64,000 nt of DNA, taken from Fidelibacterota bacterium (GTDB lineage Bacteria > Fidelibacterota > Marinisomatia > Marinisomatales > TCS55). The stretch covers positions 62,001 to 126,000 of the forward strand of contig SCKN01000002.1 in the NCBI GenBank assembly GCA_004124385.1, written 5' to 3'. Made by a program: the position numbers and the translations under genes. Below the pieces are notes generated by a model. That model saw nothing but the letters and a program-made list of their open reading frames with translations, was not told the DNA's origin and ran no database searches. Position 1 is the first letter of the stretch. Every line of letters starts with the position of its first letter. Of this stretch, positions 1 through 10,000 are shown one piece after another.

Positions 1-629
1 ATTTAAGTATAATGATTTCAGGTGATAAAGAATGGGCATCAGCAGTAGCAACAGATTTTACATTAAAACATAATCGAACGAACGTATTAAAAAATATTGA
101 TTGGGATAAAATTGTCGGCTCATTGGCTTTGAAAGAAATCATATCCAAGTATGATGATATCGTTCGAGATAATGATCAATTACAAAAGTTCAAATTAAAT
201 AAAGAGGAATTAGCCATGTATTCTACATTGGAAAAAACAATCCTGTTAAAAACAGTAAACCTTTTTCAAACAATCCCCACCGAAGATTTATCTAAAGTGG
301 CTCAAATTGCTGAAGAGGAACAGTTTAATGCAAATATTCCCTTATTTGCCGAAGGTGATTTTGGTGATTCATTATATATTATCGTAGAGGGTGATATTAA
401 AATCCATAAAGGTGATCGTCATATCGCTTTATTGGGCAAAGGAGCTTGTTTGGGTGAAATGGCGTTATTGGATCATGAACCACGATCTGCAGATGCAACA
501 TCAGAAACAGATGCAACGCTATTAAAAATTACTCAGGAAGATTTTTATGAAATTATGAGTAGTAATATGGAAATTATGCAGGGAATTATAAAATTATTAA
601 CAGGGCGTTTGCGGGATGCCATCAATTAG
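1..629 (+). CDS. C-terminal part of a membrane-carrier-type protein ending in a cyclic-nucleotide-binding domain (5' partial)
   Basis: The reading frame is open back to the window edge, so the first visible Met (base 12) is probably internal. The visible part has a mainly helical stretch (about 75 residues), then a linker beginning YSTLEKTILLKTVNLFQTIP, then a cNMP-binding fold (about residues 85-190 of the visible part). The phosphate-binding cassette is clear: LGEMALLDHEPRSADA retains the Glu, Arg and Ala expected of the family. Known family: proteins with a membrane-carrier module (ADP/ATP-carrier or MFS-like), HEAT repeats and a C-terminal cNMP domain have this kind of linker. That the missing N-terminus is such a carrier is inference; a simple regulator of the Crp type is less likely because no HTH follows. 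Its 3' end overlaps the converging next gene by 8 bases. Confidence 0.7.
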   Translation, partial: LSIMISGDKEWASAVATDFTLKHNRTNVLKNIDWDKIVGSLALKEIISKYDDIVRDNDQLQKFKLNKEELAMYSTLEKTILLKTVNLFQTIPTEDLSKVAQIAEEEQFNANIPLFAEGDFGDSLYIIVEGDIKIHKGDRHIALLGKGACLGEMALLDHEPRSADATSETDATLLKITQEDFYEIMSSNMEIMQGIIKLLTGRLRDAIN

Positions 630-948
630 GAGAAAATAATTCCTTCGTCTTTTCATCAAGTTTTTCTTCAACCACTTCACCCACTTTTTCTTTCATAGAT
701 TCACTGATTTCACCTGCTTTTTCAGAGATGGATTCTCCTGCAGATTGGACGCCTTCCTTAATCCTTTCCATATCTACTTCTTCGCCAGTCCAAACAAGAT
801 AAGCTACATATATAACCAAAATCGCAGCCATAACTAACACAAGTTTTATCAATTTGCGAATAACACCGAATAATATTACAACCGCCAATACGACTGCGAC
901 CGCCAGATAAACTGGATTTTCAATTAGTGCTTGTATAATAGCATCCAT
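622..948 (-). CDS. Small membrane protein with amphipathic Glu/Lys-rich tail
   Basis: A 108-residue protein of unknown function. Two hydrophobic segments (about residues 12-30 and 33-54) are joined by a short basic loop (RKLIK). They are followed by a charged, helix-prone tail of about 50 residues with repeated EKxGE/SEK patterns (GESISEKAGEISESMKEKVG) that could form a surface-lying amphipathic helix or coiled coil. It starts one base inside the stop of the upstream metallophosphatase gene (TAATG overlap), so the two are almost certainly co-transcribed and translationally coupled. No catalytic motif is visible. I do not assign a function. Confidence 0.6.
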   Translation of the reverse strand: MDAIIQALIENPVYLAVAVVLAVVILFGVIRKLIKLVLVMAAILVIYVAYLVWTGEEVDMERIKEGVQSAGESISEKAGEISESMKEKVGEVVEEKLDEKTKELFSPN

Positions 949-1859
949 TATTCAGATTTTTGATGTTTTAGTTTGTTACGGTTTATATGACCAGTCTCAT
1001 TTTCGTATGCATTTATTAGTTCCATAATATACGGATCATCTGGCATGATGAGAGTCATAGTTTCTATTCTAGCAGATTTGGTTTTTATATTTTTGTCATT
1101 ATCAAATTGAACTTCAACAACACCGATATAGTATCCTTCTTTTCCAGCCTGTACGACTAAACTTCCATTAACAACATCACCTGTATCCAACTTTGTTTGT
1201 GTATGACTGCCCACAATAATATCTAAACCGGTAATTGATTCTGCTAATGAAACATCATTATCATAACCTTGATGAGTTAACCCAATAATCAAATCCAGAG
1301 AATCTGAATATTCATTTATAAATGCACTAATTGACTCTTCAGGGTTTTCCAGTTTAATACTTTCTTTAATTTCTTTCGGATAAAATCGAAAAACCTTGGG
1401 ATTGATTATTCCCACTATACCAATTTTATAGTCTCCCCGGTTAATAATGATGTGGCTTTCTAAACCATAATCAAAGTGATTTGAAAAATTAGCAGCCAAA
1501 AATGGATGGTTTAATTTTTTTGCATATAATTTAAAATTTTCCCGTGATAACTCTTGATCACCAGCAAGGACTGCATCATAAGGTAATGAATTATATGCAT
1601 CAATAATCAGGCTATCCAAAAATGGATGATTAGTGACTGAAAAGAAATCTCCTGCATCTACTACAATTGTATTTGGATGCTCACGTATAAAATTATGAAT
1701 AAAAACAGACCTCTTTTCAATTGCCCCAAAAGGATGATCCGGGCAATAACAATTTTCCAGTGCGCCATTGGTATTATTGGTATGTAAAATATATAACGTA
1801 TTGTCTGCAAACATTACATTGGAGATAATCAGGAGCAGAATTAGAATAAATTTCCTCAT
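948..1859 (-). CDS. Secreted 5'-nucleotidase/UshA-like metallophosphatase with altered metal-binding motif
   Basis: A 303-residue protein with an N-terminal signal peptide (residues 1-18). It has the calcineurin-like core of the UshA/SoxB-type periplasmic phosphatases: LHTNNTNG at about residues 25-32, VVDAGDFF at 66-73, GDQE at 100-103, LTHQG at 195-198 and GSHTQ at 217-221. In the family the first motif is HTNDxHG and the third GNHE. Here the first-motif Asp and His are both Asn (N29, N31) and the Asn of the third is Asp, while H196, H219 and Q221 remain. A Cys pair follows (C37, C39, in LENCYCPDHPFG), resembling a Cys-containing subgroup of the superfamily. The usual C-terminal nucleotide-binding domain is absent. 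Substrate unknown. It is coupled to the small membrane protein downstream. Confidence 0.75.
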   Translation of the reverse strand: MRKFILILLLIISNVMFADNTLYILHTNNTNGALENCYCPDHPFGAIEKRSVFIHNFIREHPNTIVVDAGDFFSVTNHPFLDSLIIDAYNSLPYDAVLAGDQELSRENFKLYAKKLNHPFLAANFSNHFDYGLESHIIINRGDYKIGIVGIINPKVFRFYPKEIKESIKLENPEESISAFINEYSDSLDLIIGLTHQGYDNDVSLAESITGLDIIVGSHTQTKLDTGDVVNGSLVVQAGKEGYYIGVVEVQFDNDKNIKTKSARIETMTLIMPDDPYIMELINAYENETGHINRNKLKHQKSE

Positions 1860-1922
1860 GACATTACTTCAAATTGCCGTAAAAGCATGTAGAATTCAAG
1901 AGAATTTTTCCTAAACTCAATC

Positions 1923-3563
1923 ATGTTGAAAACGATTATAATTGCTGTCATCATCGCCGTGTTTCTTTTTTTCACAAGTGCCTTCATTGCATTGAAAATG
2001 GGGGCATTGCCCTGGCCTATTATTTTTTCCATTATTGTATCAGCGGGGCTATTAAAACTATTTAATGCATTAACTCCTCATCGGGTAAATATTGCCCAAG
2101 CAGGTGGGTCAATTGGTGGATTGATGGCAGCGGCTGTTGTGTTTACGTTACCTGGGCTCATTCTTGAAAATCCGAACTTTATTTCTCATGGTTGGTTAGT
2201 CTTGACGTGCGCTTCTGCTGCGATTCTTGGCATTGGTTTATCCATTCCTCTACGTGAAGAATATATAATCAAACAAAATTTGCCTTTTCCTGCTGGCCGC
2301 GCAGGTGGTGAAGTAATCAAAACAGCCTTTAATCAGGATCATCGCTTTGGACTTATGATTATTTTTGTAATTTTGGCCGCACTTTTTACGCTGGGTAGAG
2401 ATGCTCTCGACTGGAATTATATCGACCTTGGTGTTGCTGGATCACAACCCATCTTGATTTTAATAATGCCGATGGTCATCGCCACAGGCATTATTTTGGG
2501 ATCGGCGAACAGCTTTTCTTGGGGTGCTGGAGGGATTTTATCGGTTATTGGTGCAATAATACTCACAGCAATATTCGACGGAATAGACACTACCCCAAGA
2601 ATTCAGAATTTTGGTATGGGACTGGTGATTGGTTCAGGCCTTGGATATATGCTTATACATGCCAGTTCGGCTCTGCCTTCCAAATCAATTATTTTTAAAC
2701 AAAAGCCCTGGGTTTGGGGGATGGCAATCAGCAGCGGATTAATTTTATTTTTTATGGGCATTCCATTATTCGCAGCAGCTCTTTGTTTAATTCTGACATT
2801 TTTTACCGTAAATCTTGCTAGCCGAATGACAGGGTTGACCAATATTGATCCATTAGAACAATTCGGATTACTATCAGCATTATTAATCACATATTTCTTT
2901 GGTATGGCTAATCTGGAACTTGGCTTGGAACACCGCTATATTATTACATTTTTCATTGCCACAGCTACGGCAATCGCAGGAGATATCGGTCATGATTATA
3001 AATCAGCACAAATTGTAGGAACAGATTATAAACAAATAGTGTTAGTCGATCTTGTCGCTGCTGTGGTGGTAGCATTAATGATACCATTATTACTTGGCGT
3101 TATTCAAAGTCCGGTAATTGCAGACACATTATTTACGCTGAAATTCCCTGCGCCTCAAGCACAAATTGTTGCAATGAACCTAAAGGGTCTTCCTCACCCT
3201 CTCATTTTTGTTTGCGGTCTAATCTTGGCGATTATAATTGAAGCCTTTCGATTTAAAGGTAAACTTTCCGCTGTACATTTAATGCCTCTTGGAATTGGTT
3301 TGTTTTTAGGTTTCAACTTGGCTTTCCTCATTGCCATTGGTGGATTCATTGCTTTCAAAGTTGCTAAAAAAGGATCCGAACAAATGCTAACTGCAATCGT
3401 GATATCAGCTGCGATACTTGGAGGTGAAGGGACCATTGGCTTTTTGCAATCCTCTTTGCAGGTTTTCTTTCCGGCTAAAGAAACAGCAATTTTAGGATCT
3501 ATATCTTTGCTGCTCATTGCTTTATTAGCACGCAGTATTCGAGGACATTTTCAGAAATCATGA
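1923..3563 (+). CDS. OPT-family oligopeptide/metal-chelate transporter
   Basis: A 546-residue, very hydrophobic protein with about 14 membrane segments and the hallmarks of the OPT superfamily. An early segment contains FIALKMGALPWPIIFSI. The loop SIPLREEYIIKQNLPFPAGR with the following GGEVIKTA matches the conserved substrate-pathway motif (the family pattern is roughly LPFPxGxA). Bacterial OPT proteins import oligopeptides or metal-chelate compounds across the inner membrane; the exact substrate cannot be read here. Length is typical of the shorter bacterial branch. Its TGA stop overlaps the ATG of the next gene (ATGA), indicating translational coupling to the YidD-fusion protein. Confidence 0.85.
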   Translation: MLKTIIIAVIIAVFLFFTSAFIALKMGALPWPIIFSIIVSAGLLKLFNALTPHRVNIAQAGGSIGGLMAAAVVFTLPGLILENPNFISHGWLVLTCASAAILGIGLSIPLREEYIIKQNLPFPAGRAGGEVIKTAFNQDHRFGLMIIFVILAALFTLGRDALDWNYIDLGVAGSQPILILIMPMVIATGIILGSANSFSWGAGGILSVIGAIILTAIFDGIDTTPRIQNFGMGLVIGSGLGYMLIHASSALPSKSIIFKQKPWVWGMAISSGLILFFMGIPLFAAALCLILTFFTVNLASRMTGLTNIDPLEQFGLLSALLITYFFGMANLELGLEHRYIITFFIATATAIAGDIGHDYKSAQIVGTDYKQIVLVDLVAAVVVALMIPLLLGVIQSPVIADTLFTLKFPAPQAQIVAMNLKGLPHPLIFVCGLILAIIIEAFRFKGKLSAVHLMPLGIGLFLGFNLAFLIAIGGFIAFKVAKKGSEQMLTAIVISAAILGGEGTIGFLQSSLQVFFPAKETAILGSISLLLIALLARSIRGHFQKS

Positions 3564-4273
3564 AAAGAAAATTATTAATTTCTAGTCTATACAATGAGGA
3601 GGGCCTGCCTGCCGGCAGGCAGGGATTTAGGGGTGGTGGATATTTTATTCTGTTTTTCCTAATTGGTTGCGGATTCTTATTCGGTTCTCTCATTTTTGCC
3701 CAATCAAAATACCCTGCGGATTCAGTGCTCGTTTCGTCAAATTCTACACTTATAGAAAAAGCTATAATTTTACCCATAGCGGGTTGGCAGCGATTATCCC
3801 ATAACACTCGTTTACTGGATTGTCAATTTTATCCCAGCTGCAGCCAATACGGCGCTATCGCCATTAAAGAAAATGGTATTATAAAAGGAATTCCCATGAC
3901 AGCCGATCGCATCGTGCGTTGTAATCCATCTGCATTTTTCAATCAATTACATATCCGCGGTGGATTCCATGAACAGGATGGTCGTTTGATAGATCACCCT
4001 ACGACTCATTTAAATGCTTCAACCAAAAAATCACCCGTTGTAGCAGGACTTCTGTCTGCAATTCTTCCAGGTTCAGGGCGCATGTATGCTGGCAGGTGGT
4101 TTGATGGCTTTATGGGTTTCCTTATGGTTTATATAACAGCATCTTCAGCGATGGATGCATCCAAAAGTGATCATAGTTATCAAAAAAGTTTTTACTATTC
4201 CATGGCAGGAATTTTTTATACGGGTGAAATTTACGGTGCATACAGAACAGCTAAATTTTATCAGCGTCAATAG
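3560..4273 (+). CDS. YidD-domain membrane protein fused to a C-terminal small-membrane-protein-like domain
   Basis: A 237-residue protein. Residues 28-46 form a membrane or signal segment. Residues about 67-123 are a YidD (membrane protein insertion efficiency factor) domain, shown by LLDCQFYPSCSQYG, the AIKENGIIKG helix and MTADRIVRCNP with its conserved Cys residues (C88, C94, C121). Normal YidD is only 70-90 residues. Here a C-terminal region (about 158-237) adds LPGSGRMYAGRWFDGFMGF and two hydrophobic segments, resembling the proline-glycine turn of TM2/DUF5683-type proteins. YidD assists YidC-dependent membrane insertion; that this fusion does so is inference. Residues 15-22 (GLPAGRQG) are encoded by a GC-rich palindrome. 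The start is fixed by the ATGA overlap with the OPT gene. Confidence 0.75.
   Translation: MKRKLLISSLYNEEGLPAGRQGFRGGGYFILFFLIGCGFLFGSLIFAQSKYPADSVLVSSNSTLIEKAIILPIAGWQRLSHNTRLLDCQFYPSCSQYGAIAIKENGIIKGIPMTADRIVRCNPSAFFNQLHIRGGFHEQDGRLIDHPTTHLNASTKKSPVVAGLLSAILPGSGRMYAGRWFDGFMGFLMVYITASSAMDASKSDHSYQKSFYYSMAGIFYTGEIYGAYRTAKFYQRQ
3604..3623. repeat. 20-bp perfect GC-rich palindrome inside a coding sequence
   Basis: The bases cctgcctgccggcaggcagg form a perfect palindrome, far more GC-rich than its surroundings, and lie in frame within the YidD-fusion gene, giving LPAGRQ. The right half (ggcaggcag) recurs at 4364-4372 in the repeat upstream of tRNA-Thr, so this looks like a member of a dispersed repeat family. 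Confidence 0.8.
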
Positions 4274-4317
4274 TTGATGGATTAGATATAAAAGTGTATT
4301 TTCGTTCCTGATTTTTT

Positions 4318-4372
4318 GCCACTGTAGCTCCTTCCTTCATCCCGCAGGAGCGGGATTACGGCGGGCAGGCAG
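4318..4372. repeat. Partial copy of the tRNA-Thr 5' end followed by a palindromic repeat
   Basis: Bases 4318-4330 (gccactgtagctc) are identical to the first 13 bases of tRNA-Thr at 4390. They are followed by a hairpin (atcccgc, loop agga, gcgggat at 4339-4356) and then by ggcgggcaggcag, which shares its end with the palindrome at 3604-3623. The copy lacks the rest of a cloverleaf. The arrangement suggests that a repeat element inserted at the tRNA 5' end and duplicated it, or slipped replication. Confidence 0.65.
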
Positions 4373-4389
4373 CTTATTGAATAATTTAC

Positions 4390-4462
<73 letters not shown>

Positions 4463-4647
4463 CTTATTTTTATTTTGTAATTCGTATTACAAGTGAAATA
4501 TCAAAATATAATGGATTTTATTGAGCCAACTATATATAGAAAAAACGTTAAGCTCATGGCCCAATTTTGTAATTTCCATATTTTTGGGGCGTTGATATCT
4601 TATTTTGGAATTTATTTTGTTACTAAAAATTTGGACATAATAGAATT

Positions 4648-5301
4648 GTGAATAAAGCCCTCATCATTGGTTCCAACGGATTGGTTGGTTCTTATCTCGT
4701 TCAAGAATTATTGGATTCGGAAAAGTTTGAATCGGTGATTGTTTTAGTTAGAAAATCATTTTTTAATCCACATCCTAAATTAAAAGAAATCATTTTTGAT
4801 TTTGAAAACGAAACTGCAATAAAATCACTTGAGCCGGTGAATCACATATTCTGCTGTTTGGGAACCACAATTAAAAAAGCCGGGTCAAAAGAGGCCTTCC
4901 GGTTTGTGGATTATGAATTACCACTTCGCTTTGCCCTATGGGCAGAAAAAACAAATGCGAATTCCTTTTCAGTCGTGACAGCCATGGGCGCAAATTCTAA
5001 TTCATCCATTTTTTATAATAAGGTGAAAGGCGAAATTGAAGATGAATTGAAAAAAATGACAATTCCTATAATTCAGATCTTTCAACCCTCGCTTATTATG
5101 GGACCAAGATTGGAATTCCGACTAGGAGAGATACTCGGTAAGTTTTTTATGACATTAATTAATCCATTCATGATTGGACCTCTAAAAAAATATCGAGGGA
5201 TTCATGCCAAAACCATCGCGCAAGGAATGACTTTTCATTTAGATAATAACAGACAAGGTGTATCCGTTTTTGAATCAGATAAAATTTATGGTTTAATCTA
5301 A
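4648..5301 (+). CDS. NAD(P)-binding Rossmann oxidoreductase, HTATIP2/atypical SDR type
   Basis: A 217-residue protein starting with GTG. The N-terminus has the dinucleotide-binding glycine pattern (ALIIGSNGLVGSYLV, residues 4-18). HIFCCLGTTIKKAGSKEAF (about 67-85) and SVVTAMGANSNSSIFYNKVK (about 108-127) follow, the latter with the Tyr-x-x-x-Lys catalytic pair (YNKVK). The FQPSLIMGPR stretch near residue 150 is typical of atypical short-chain dehydrogenases related to HTATIP2/TIP30 and bacterial NmrA-like proteins. Substrate unknown. It stands alone between tRNA-Thr and the converging FKBP gene. Confidence 0.8.
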   Translation: MNKALIIGSNGLVGSYLVQELLDSEKFESVIVLVRKSFFNPHPKLKEIIFDFENETAIKSLEPVNHIFCCLGTTIKKAGSKEAFRFVDYELPLRFALWAEKTNANSFSVVTAMGANSNSSIFYNKVKGEIEDELKKMTIPIIQIFQPSLIMGPRLEFRLGEILGKFFMTLINPFMIGPLKKYRGIHAKTIAQGMTFHLDNNRQGVSVFESDKIYGLI

Positions 5302-5339
5302 TTGAAAAGAAGTACTCTGCTGCACCAATCGGAGTGTAA

Positions 5340-5750
5340 CTACTCCACTTCCAATAAATCTATTTCAAAAATCAATGTAGAATTGGGCGGAATAACACCC
5401 ATGTCCTGGTTTCCATAGCCTAATTCAGGTGGAATTGTAAGTTTGCGTTTTTCTCCCGTTTTCATTCCCAATACACCTTGATCCCAGCCAGCAATAACCT
5501 GACCCACACCAAGCGTAAAACGAAAGGGCTCTCTTCCTGGATTAAGGGAAGAATCAAATACAGTTCCATTTTCCAAAGAACCGGTATAATTCACAGTTAC
5601 AATACTATATTGTTCTGCAGTTGGCTCTTCACCTTCTATAAGTGTTTCTATAATAAGCCCGTTTTCCATTGTAGTCTTTTCGTTTTGACAGCCTAATATA
5701 ATCATAAGGCAGCCCACAAGTATTAAAAGTCGTTTTGTGTATATAAGCAT
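5340..5750 (-). CDS. FKBP-type peptidyl-prolyl cis-trans isomerase, lipoprotein
   Basis: A 136-residue protein. Its N-terminus (residues 1-21) is a lipoprotein signal ending in the lipobox ILGC, so it is probably anchored in the periplasm. The rest is one FKBP domain: VTVNYTGSLENGTVFDSS, PFRFTLGVGQVIAGWDQGV, MKTGEKRKLTIPPELGYG and a final ILIFEIDLLEVE-type strand. The residues lining the FKBP active site (Y, F, D, V-I, W, Y) are all present. It catalyses proline isomerisation during folding of exported proteins. It transcribes divergently from rarA, leaving about 38 bases for both promoters. Confidence 0.92.
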   Translation of the reverse strand: MLIYTKRLLILVGCLMIILGCQNEKTTMENGLIIETLIEGEEPTAEQYSIVTVNYTGSLENGTVFDSSLNPGREPFRFTLGVGQVIAGWDQGVLGMKTGEKRKLTIPPELGYGNQDMGVIPPNSTLIFEIDLLEVE

Positions 5751-5788
5751 TTTTTAAGCGTAATTTCCGCTGGAGTTTACAGCAGACT

Positions 5789-7093
5789 ATGGCAAAAACA
5801 GAAAATATGTTTTCATCTAATCACCTTCCGCCACTGGCTGATCGGATTCGTCCGGCTACAATAAATGAATTCATTGGACAAAACCATTTGGTAGATAAAG
5901 ACCGCATTATTGCTAAAACACTCCAACAGAAAAAACCATTTTCCATGATTTTTTGGGGACCGCCGGGATCAGGAAAAACCACATTGGCCCGAATTATAGC
6001 CAACTCAGCAGAAGCAATTTTTCATGAACTTTCCGCAGTCTCCAGCGGTGTAAAAGATTTGCGAAATATAATTTCAAAAGGGAAAAGCAATCTGGAAGCC
6101 GGTAATTCAACCATCCTTTTTATTGATGAAATTCACCGTTTCAGTAAATCCCAGCAGGATGCATTGCTCCATGCAGTTGAAGAAGGAATACTCACTCTCA
6201 TAGGCGCAACCACAGAAAATCCGTCATTTGAAGTTATCAGCCCTCTCCTTTCCCGCTGTAGAATATTAACGCTTAAACCCTTAACAGATGAGCATTTAGT
6301 ATCTGTCCTAAACAGGGCATTTGAAATGGACATAATTCTGTCAAAAAATACTGTTGCAATGGACAATAATGTTAAAAATAAACTTGTTCATTCTGCCGGA
6401 GGCGATGCCCGGAAATTGCTCAATACATTGGAAGTGGCCATAAGTCTTATTAATGAAAATGGGGAAATAACGAATAATATCCTTCAGGAAGCTCTGCAAA
6501 GCAAAACACAACTTTATGATAAAACGGGTGATTATCATTATGACACCATCAGCGCATTTATTAAATCGGTTCGCGGCAGCGATCCCGATGCGGCAGTATA
6601 TTGGTTAGCCGTCATGCTGGAAGGGGGCGAAAAACCCGAATTTGTTGCCCGGCGTCTTATAATCCTGGCATCGGAAGATATCGGCAATGCCGATCCCAGA
6701 GGCCTAACTATCGCCACATCCGGATTTCAAGCAGTCCATATGATTGGTATGCCTGAAGCGGCTCTTATTTTATCCCAAGTCACGACGTATCTCGCCAGTG
6801 CTCCAAAATCAAATTCTTCTTATTGGGCTATAAATAATGCCATGAAAAATGTGAGAGCACATGGAACACCCGGCGTTCCCTTGCATCTGCGAAACGCCCC
6901 CACCGGACTCATGAAAGAATTGGATTACGGCAAGGATTATAAATATCCCCATAGTCATCCGGACCACTTTATTGATGAAAACTATTTCCCGGAAAATATG
7001 CAGGAAACTTTTTACAAACCGACTCATTTAGGTTATGAAGAATTTATTTCTAAACGTTTACAAAAATGCTGGCCAAAGCGCTATAATAAATAG
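5789..7093 (+). CDS. rarA: Replication-associated recombination ATPase RarA (MgsA)
   Basis: A 434-residue AAA+ ATPase of the RarA/MgsA/WRNIP1 family, at the family's usual length. The Walker A is GPPGSGKT (residues 57-64), Walker B FIDEIH (111-116), and the sensor 1 stretch GATTENPSFEV is present. The C-terminal half has the family-specific DTISAFIKSVRGSDPDAAVY, GGEKPEFVARRL and ASEDIGNADP. The protein acts at stalled replication forks with SSB and RecA. Its TAG stop shares one base with the GTG start of the downstream LptD-like gene. Confidence 0.95.
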   Translation: MAKTENMFSSNHLPPLADRIRPATINEFIGQNHLVDKDRIIAKTLQQKKPFSMIFWGPPGSGKTTLARIIANSAEAIFHELSAVSSGVKDLRNIISKGKSNLEAGNSTILFIDEIHRFSKSQQDALLHAVEEGILTLIGATTENPSFEVISPLLSRCRILTLKPLTDEHLVSVLNRAFEMDIILSKNTVAMDNNVKNKLVHSAGGDARKLLNTLEVAISLINENGEITNNILQEALQSKTQLYDKTGDYHYDTISAFIKSVRGSDPDAAVYWLAVMLEGGEKPEFVARRLIILASEDIGNADPRGLTIATSGFQAVHMIGMPEAALILSQVTTYLASAPKSNSSYWAINNAMKNVRAHGTPGVPLHLRNAPTGLMKELDYGKDYKYPHSHPDHFIDENYFPENMQETFYKPTHLGYEEFISKRLQKCWPKRYNK

Positions 7094-10000
7094 TGAAATT
7101 GTTTTATCCTTTTTCAAGAATATTTTCACCTCTACTTCAGTCCTGGGCTTTCGGGGATGGTGGAATTATTATTTTTTTTATTTTATTAATTATTCAGTTA
7201 CCAGCTCAAGATAATCGCTTGCGATTGCAGCAAGCTGATTTGCTAGAAAACAAAAATATTAACGGAAAATCCACCCAATTTTTAACAGGAAATGTTGTTT
7301 TTAAAAAAGGACAAATGACCATTCGCTGTGATAACGCCCGATACATAGAACGAACAGGACAAGGTCTTTTAATCGGGCATGTGGTCATGGATAAGGAAGG
7401 CCAAAAACTAACAGCTGATTCCGTTCATTTTGACTCACCGAATGATAAATTCACCTGTTATAATAATGTTCACATTTGGGATGAAGATTATGATCTTACA
7501 GCTGATACGGTAATCTATTATTCAGAACTGGACAGCGGAATTGCCAATGGAAATTCTAAAATGATTCAAGAAAGTCAAATTATAACCGCCCATCATTTGC
7601 GCTATGTTAAACACGAAAGAAAAAATGCTGTTTCATATACAGCTGAACAGGATGTAACCATCGTTGAAAGTGGCCGTGTAGCCACGTGCGGTTTAGCTAT
7701 TTATGATGTGGAAAATGACAAAACGTGGTTGCGCATCAATCCAAAATTGGAAGAAGAAGGCCGTGTTCTAGAGGGCAGTGAAATCCAAATGTATTATGCG
7801 GATAATGTTCTCGATTATGTATATATCCCCGCCAAAGCACATATTATAAATAAAACATCCGGTTATCGTGAAATTGAATTGAACGAACTCGATTCAACCA
7901 TCATAAAACGGTTATATGTTTCCTTTGATGACGATATGACCGGCTCTGCTTTAAAAGGATATTTTGTGGATGGTCGTTTGGATTCGGTACGCTTGGAAGG
8001 TATGGCTACAACGCTTTACCATATTTTTAAAGATTCAGTTTATCAAGGTAATAATTTGGCATCGGGAGACACAATAGTCATGTCCTTTACATCTGTAGAC
8101 AGCGCGGAAATCCAATTGGATTATATTCATATTTCAGGAGGATCCCGCGGTGTATTTACGCCGGATACTTCTAATAAAGAAATGGAAGCACCAATCACAT
8201 ATACATCCCATGAAATTTTTTACAATATGCAAACGGAAAAAACAGATTTAACAGGCGATGCAAATATCAAGTATACTGATGTCGAGCTAACATCCGGATA
8301 CATCAATGTGGATTGGAATGATAATTTGCTCAAGGCTTTTCCCACCCCGCCGGCAGATTCGACAGTGGAATTTAAAAAACCGACTATTGTTGAACGGGGC
8401 CGTGATCCCATGGTGGGTGATACACTTGTTTATAATTTGAAATCACGCAAAGGTCGCGTCAAACAGGGACGTTCCAAAGCAGATGATGGTTATTATTCAG
8501 GCGTTGAAATTCGCAATAATGATAACAAGGTATATTATATCGAAAACAGTTCTTATACCACCTGTGACTTGGAAACTCCCCATTTTCATTTTGAAAGTAA
8601 AAACATGAAAATTATCAATAATGATAAAGTTATTGCTCGCCCGATCGTGCTCTATATTAGTCGAATTCCCATTATTGCTTTTCCTTTCGGTATTTTTCCC
8701 CATAAGAGCGGTGGTCGCCATTCCGGTTGGATTATGCCCGGTTATGGTGAAAATAGCGTTCGTGGTCAATACATTAATAATTTTGGATATTTCTGGGCTC
8801 CCAGTAAATACTGGGGTACAAAATTCACCATGAGTTTTGGCGATCGCCAGGGCTTTGTTTTCAATTTGAATAACCGTTATAAATTAAGGTATAAATTTAA
8901 TGGCTCACTTAATCTGCAGAGTCGGCAGTTTTTATCGGCTACGGATAATATTACCGATATCGGCACTGACCGCAGAACAAGCTATCAAGTCCGTTGGCAG
9001 CACACTCAAAAATTACGTTATAATCAAAATTTTAACGTGAATGCCAATTATTCCAGTAGCGGCGAATTCAGTCGAAAATATACGTCGAATCCTCAAACGC
9101 GGATGGGCCAGCAGCAAACAATTTCCAATGCAACATACTCCAAGAGTTGGCCATCTGTTCAGGCATCCATGAGTATGAATTTATCTTCCACAACAAACTT
9201 GATGGCGGACGATCGCATTGACTCCTCATCTGTTTTTTACACAAAACCAACCCATGACGGTCAGCAAACAAATATTACCACATCGACATTGCCCTCCATG
9301 AACTTTAATCTTGGCCAACGCAACTTTTTTCCAAACAAGGGCGGGGATCAACGCTGGTTTAATAATATAACATGGCGATATAATACATCTTTGGTGAACA
9401 AAGAACGTTTGTACTACGAATCCGAAGAAATGATTATTAATGATTCTACGAGTTTATACAACTGGAATGATGAGACACAAAATTTCAGTGATAATGTTAT
9501 GCGTCATTCGCTCTCTATCAATGCTCCAACAAAAATATTTCGCTATATAACGTTTAATCCGAATGCCAGTTTTAAATCAGACTGGGTAAACAGAACTTTT
9601 TCCGGACGATTAGATAGTGCAACCAATACAATTCAATCTAGAGAAGTTCCTGGATTTTCTACGCGAACTACAGGTAGTTTTGGCGCCTCTATTAATACAC
9701 AGATTTATGGTTTATTTCCATTCAATATTGGAAAGTTAATCGCAATTCGCCATGTTGTTTCCCCGTCCATTGGTTATTCATTCAGACCGGATTTTTCGCA
9801 ACCTGTTTTTGGCTCTGACTTGGGTTATTTCGAAACAATATTGGATACATCCGGGAATTCACTTTACCATGATCGTTTCATGGGCACTATGGCCGGAGGT
9901 ACACCACGGAATGAATCCCAATCAATGAATTTTAGTGTGAATAATAATTTTCAAGCTAAAATTAAAGAAGGTGAAAAAGATAAAATTATTAACCTATTTT

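Noticed and set aside
2603-3517. Minus-strand open frames inside the OPT transporter gene
   Set aside because: They lie wholly within a well-supported transporter gene and have low-complexity, unconvincing translations.
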